A stretch of DNA of 64,000 nt from Saururus chinensis (Eukaryota; Streptophyta; Magnoliopsida; Piperales; Saururaceae). Both the position numbers and the translations under genes were made by a program. Each line of letters starts with the position of its first letter. Position 1 is the first letter of the stretch. Shown here one piece after another: positions 62,570 through 64,000 of the stretch. The notes under the pieces are model-generated. The model ran no database searches. It saw only the letters and a program-made list of their open reading frames with translations, and was not told the DNA's origin. The stretch covers positions 2,970,501 through 3,034,500 of the forward strand of contig CP141146.1 of the NCBI GenBank assembly GCA_035235625.1, read 5' to 3'.

Positions 62570-62960
62570 ATGATGGCGGAGAGGGAGGTGGCGGACAAGG
62601 ACCTCTGCATGAGCGTGGAGCAGAAGAAGTTGTACGAAGCATACAACGAGCTTCACACGCTAGCTTAGTAGTTCAAGGCACCCTTCGACGAGCCGGTAGT
62701 GTTTGTGTTGGGTACTGGACGGATGGAAAGAGGGCGCCCAAGTGGAGGCTCTCACGGGCTTTCAGTTCAACCACGTCGGTGGAGGCTCTCACGGGCTTTC
62801 AGTTCAACCACGTCGGTGGCGACACCAAAACCCACCACCCCATCACCCTCCACATGCGCTACGACCCGATGCCTCCCTCTTTCCCCATTGTTGCCTTGTC
62901 TCGAACGCTAACCCTGTCGTCTCCCACCCAATGTCCCTCCCCGACATCCAAGTATTTGTC
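62570..62960 (+). pseudogene. ARC5/DRP5B-type dynamin 5' fragment (pseudogene)
   Basis: From an ATG at 62570 or 62573 the sequence reads MAEREVADKDLC, then LYEAYNELHTLA. Later come VEALTGFQFNHVGG, TKTHHPITLHMRYDP and, in another frame, PMSLPDIQVF. This is the order at the N-terminus of the chloroplast-division dynamin ARC5 (DRP5B): LYEAYNELHxLAQE, P-loop, VEALMGFQFNHVGGGTKTRRPITLHMKYDP. Faults seen are a stop after HTLA where the family has Gln, a damaged P-loop (TDGKR in place of TDGKS, with frame changes), and a tandem duplication of about 40 bases ('gtggaggctctcacgggctt' and following). The rest of the gene is missing; duplicated pyruvate kinase sequence begins about 95 bases later. Confidence 0.75.
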
Positions 62961-63054
62961 TTTTCTTCTTCTCTTTGCATTATACTCTTGTACTCTGGAT
63001 TTCGTATTATACTCTTCCATTTAGAATTCTGACAATTTGTTTCCCTTAGTTTTT

Positions 63055-63990
63055 TTTGTTGTGCATTGCTGAAAGTCAACTTTGTGTCTTGTCAGAGAGA
63101 GGGTTAAGCAGAGGTTGGCTCTTTATCACGGGGTGCAGCCCATGCACATGCAGTTCTCTGACGATGCTGAGGACACTTTTGCTAGAGCTCTTAATCTCTT
63201 AGTGGTGCTGTGATACTCTTTGTCATGCCTTTTTATATATATGTTCTGATTTTACTCTGCTATTTTTCTTCTCTGCTAACAGTGTTAATTGTGCAGAGTT
63301 GGGGCATGCTGAAGGAGGGTGAGCACGTTACTCTTGTTCAAAGTGGCACCCAGCCGATCTGGCGTAGGGAATCTGCATACCACATCCAAGTTCTTACAGT
63401 CAACCATTGAAGGATGTTCTCTTCAATAATTTTTGTGAGGACACAATTGGCTAAAACGTTATTTAGGTTGCTTTCCGATTGCCATGGAAATTGAAAATTT
63501 CTGGACTAACGTGCATTAGTTGTTTGTAGGCTTGTGTAAATTATACAAGTGCATTGATAACCTTATTCACATTTGGTTCTTGTATGAGCTTTGCAGTGAT
63601 GCCAAAGTTTTAAGATAAGCAACACGTTAAGGTTAAAGACCTTGCCAAGAATATTCGAACTGTTAAATGGGATTTATCAAACGTATCTGCGGAGCATGAA
63701 CCTTCTTGTTGTAGTAAAAGCGCCTCAACGAGTTGAGATTATAATAAAATGCCAAATGGATCTCCAGGAGCATGCCAATACAAGAACAGGCTGATTAGTT
63801 CTATCATATTTGTTCATCTAAATTTAGTTGTCAGCAAATTTTCTGCGCTATAATATTTAGACCACATAAGTTAGACATCTGTGAAGGTCCGTCAACTGCA
63901 ATTTCAAAATGTCTTTGTATTGTAGGAATTTGTTGCGTCCAGGTTGTTATTATAAAGTCCCTGATTATTTTGACTTTTTTGCTATTTTAT
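63055..63990 (+). repeat. Segmental duplication, copy 2
   Basis: Second copy of 57805-58770. Its left edge lies just before the splice acceptor of the penultimate pyruvate kinase exon, and its right edge is near the window end. Confidence 0.85.
63096..63410 (+). pseudogene. Duplicated last two exons of plastid pyruvate kinase
   Basis: Exons 63096-63204 and 63297-63410 match exons 11 and 12 of the gene ending at 58157. Splice sites, phase and the TGA stop are kept. Coding changes include Ile to Met and Val to Ala in the first exon, and changes near ESAYHIQVLTVNH in the second. The earlier ten exons are absent, so alone it cannot make an enzyme. It could in principle serve as an alternative 3' end for the upstream gene, though nothing here shows that. 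Confidence 0.85.
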
Positions 63991-64000
63991 TTTACTTTTT

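Noticed and set aside
1-64000. A plant biosynthetic gene cluster or another linked system
   Set aside because: The identified genes serve unrelated housekeeping roles (splicing, PRPP synthesis, pyruvate formation, plastid protein folding), and two conserved genes have no known role. Nothing in their order suggests joint function.
1-64000. CRISPR arrays, prokaryotic operons, tRNA or rRNA genes
   Set aside because: Spliced plant genes throughout rule out a bacterial origin. I saw no regularly spaced repeats of CRISPR type and no cloverleaf or rRNA sequence, although short tRNA genes could be missed by eye.

Overview
The window comes from the nuclear genome of a flowering plant. Its genes have many short exons in AT-rich introns, several products carry plastid-type N-termini, and the spaces between genes are packed with plant transposon families (Stowaway, Tourist, hAT, Mutator-like, RTE and L1-type LINEs, and a Ty3 chromovirus). 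I cannot place the species further.

Five genes could be rebuilt exon by exon, each with continuous reading phase: (1) a plant-specific MAYIPPHKR-type protein of unknown function (4278-7640, +, 8 exons, 423 aa); (2) a membrane-anchored, probably plastid protein of unknown function (12865-17486, +, 5 exons, 285 aa); (3) the spliceosomal core protein SmG (29682-30835, -, 4 exons, 80 aa); (4) ribose-phosphate pyrophosphokinase (39907-43204, -, 9 exons, 399 aa); (5) plastid pyruvate kinase, beta-type (52778-58157, +, 12 exons, 570 aa). A small DnaJ-type zinc-finger protein (36671-37468, +, 4 exons, 136 aa) is a sixth. The 3' end of another gene lies at 681-1734.

Decayed host genes are also present: a DUF707-family gene (about 25198-27921), a chloroplast-division dynamin (ARC5/DRP5B) 5' fragment (62570-62960), a possible cytochrome P450 scrap (about 18735-18860), and a second copy of the last two pyruvate kinase exons (63096-63410).

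Layout: 0-2 kb partial gene with diverged direct repeats; 4.3-7.6 kb gene 1; 9.0-12.0 kb a Tourist-like element with a CCA-rich core and a 1.96-kb Mutator-like element with roughly 290-bp terminal inverted repeats; 12.9-17.5 kb gene 2, with a LINE and an interrupted tandem duplication in its last intron; 18-23 kb nested hAT elements, the larger (3.87 kb) carrying spliced-looking non-transposase sequence; 24-28 kb DUF707 relic; 29.7-30.8 kb SmG; 31-34.2 kb a hAT element stuffed with a Mutator-like relic and a fossil LTR; 36.5-37.5 kb DnaJ zinc-finger gene; 38.7-39.4 kb LINE fragment; 39.9-43.2 kb PRPP synthetase; 46.2-51.5 kb a broken Reina-like chromovirus inside one copy of a duplicated pyruvate kinase upstream region; 52.8-58.2 kb pyruvate kinase; 59-64 kb a hAT element, the dynamin relic and the duplicated pyruvate kinase tail.

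The genes do not form a pathway or cluster. PRPP synthetase, pyruvate kinase and the dynamin relic all have plastid links, but their proximity looks coincidental. I found no clear new biological system. The most unusual points are the GC-AG introns inferred in two enzymes, the hAT element with possible captured exons, the hybrid dynamin/pyruvate-kinase fragment, and the retrotransposon sitting in a duplicated promoter.
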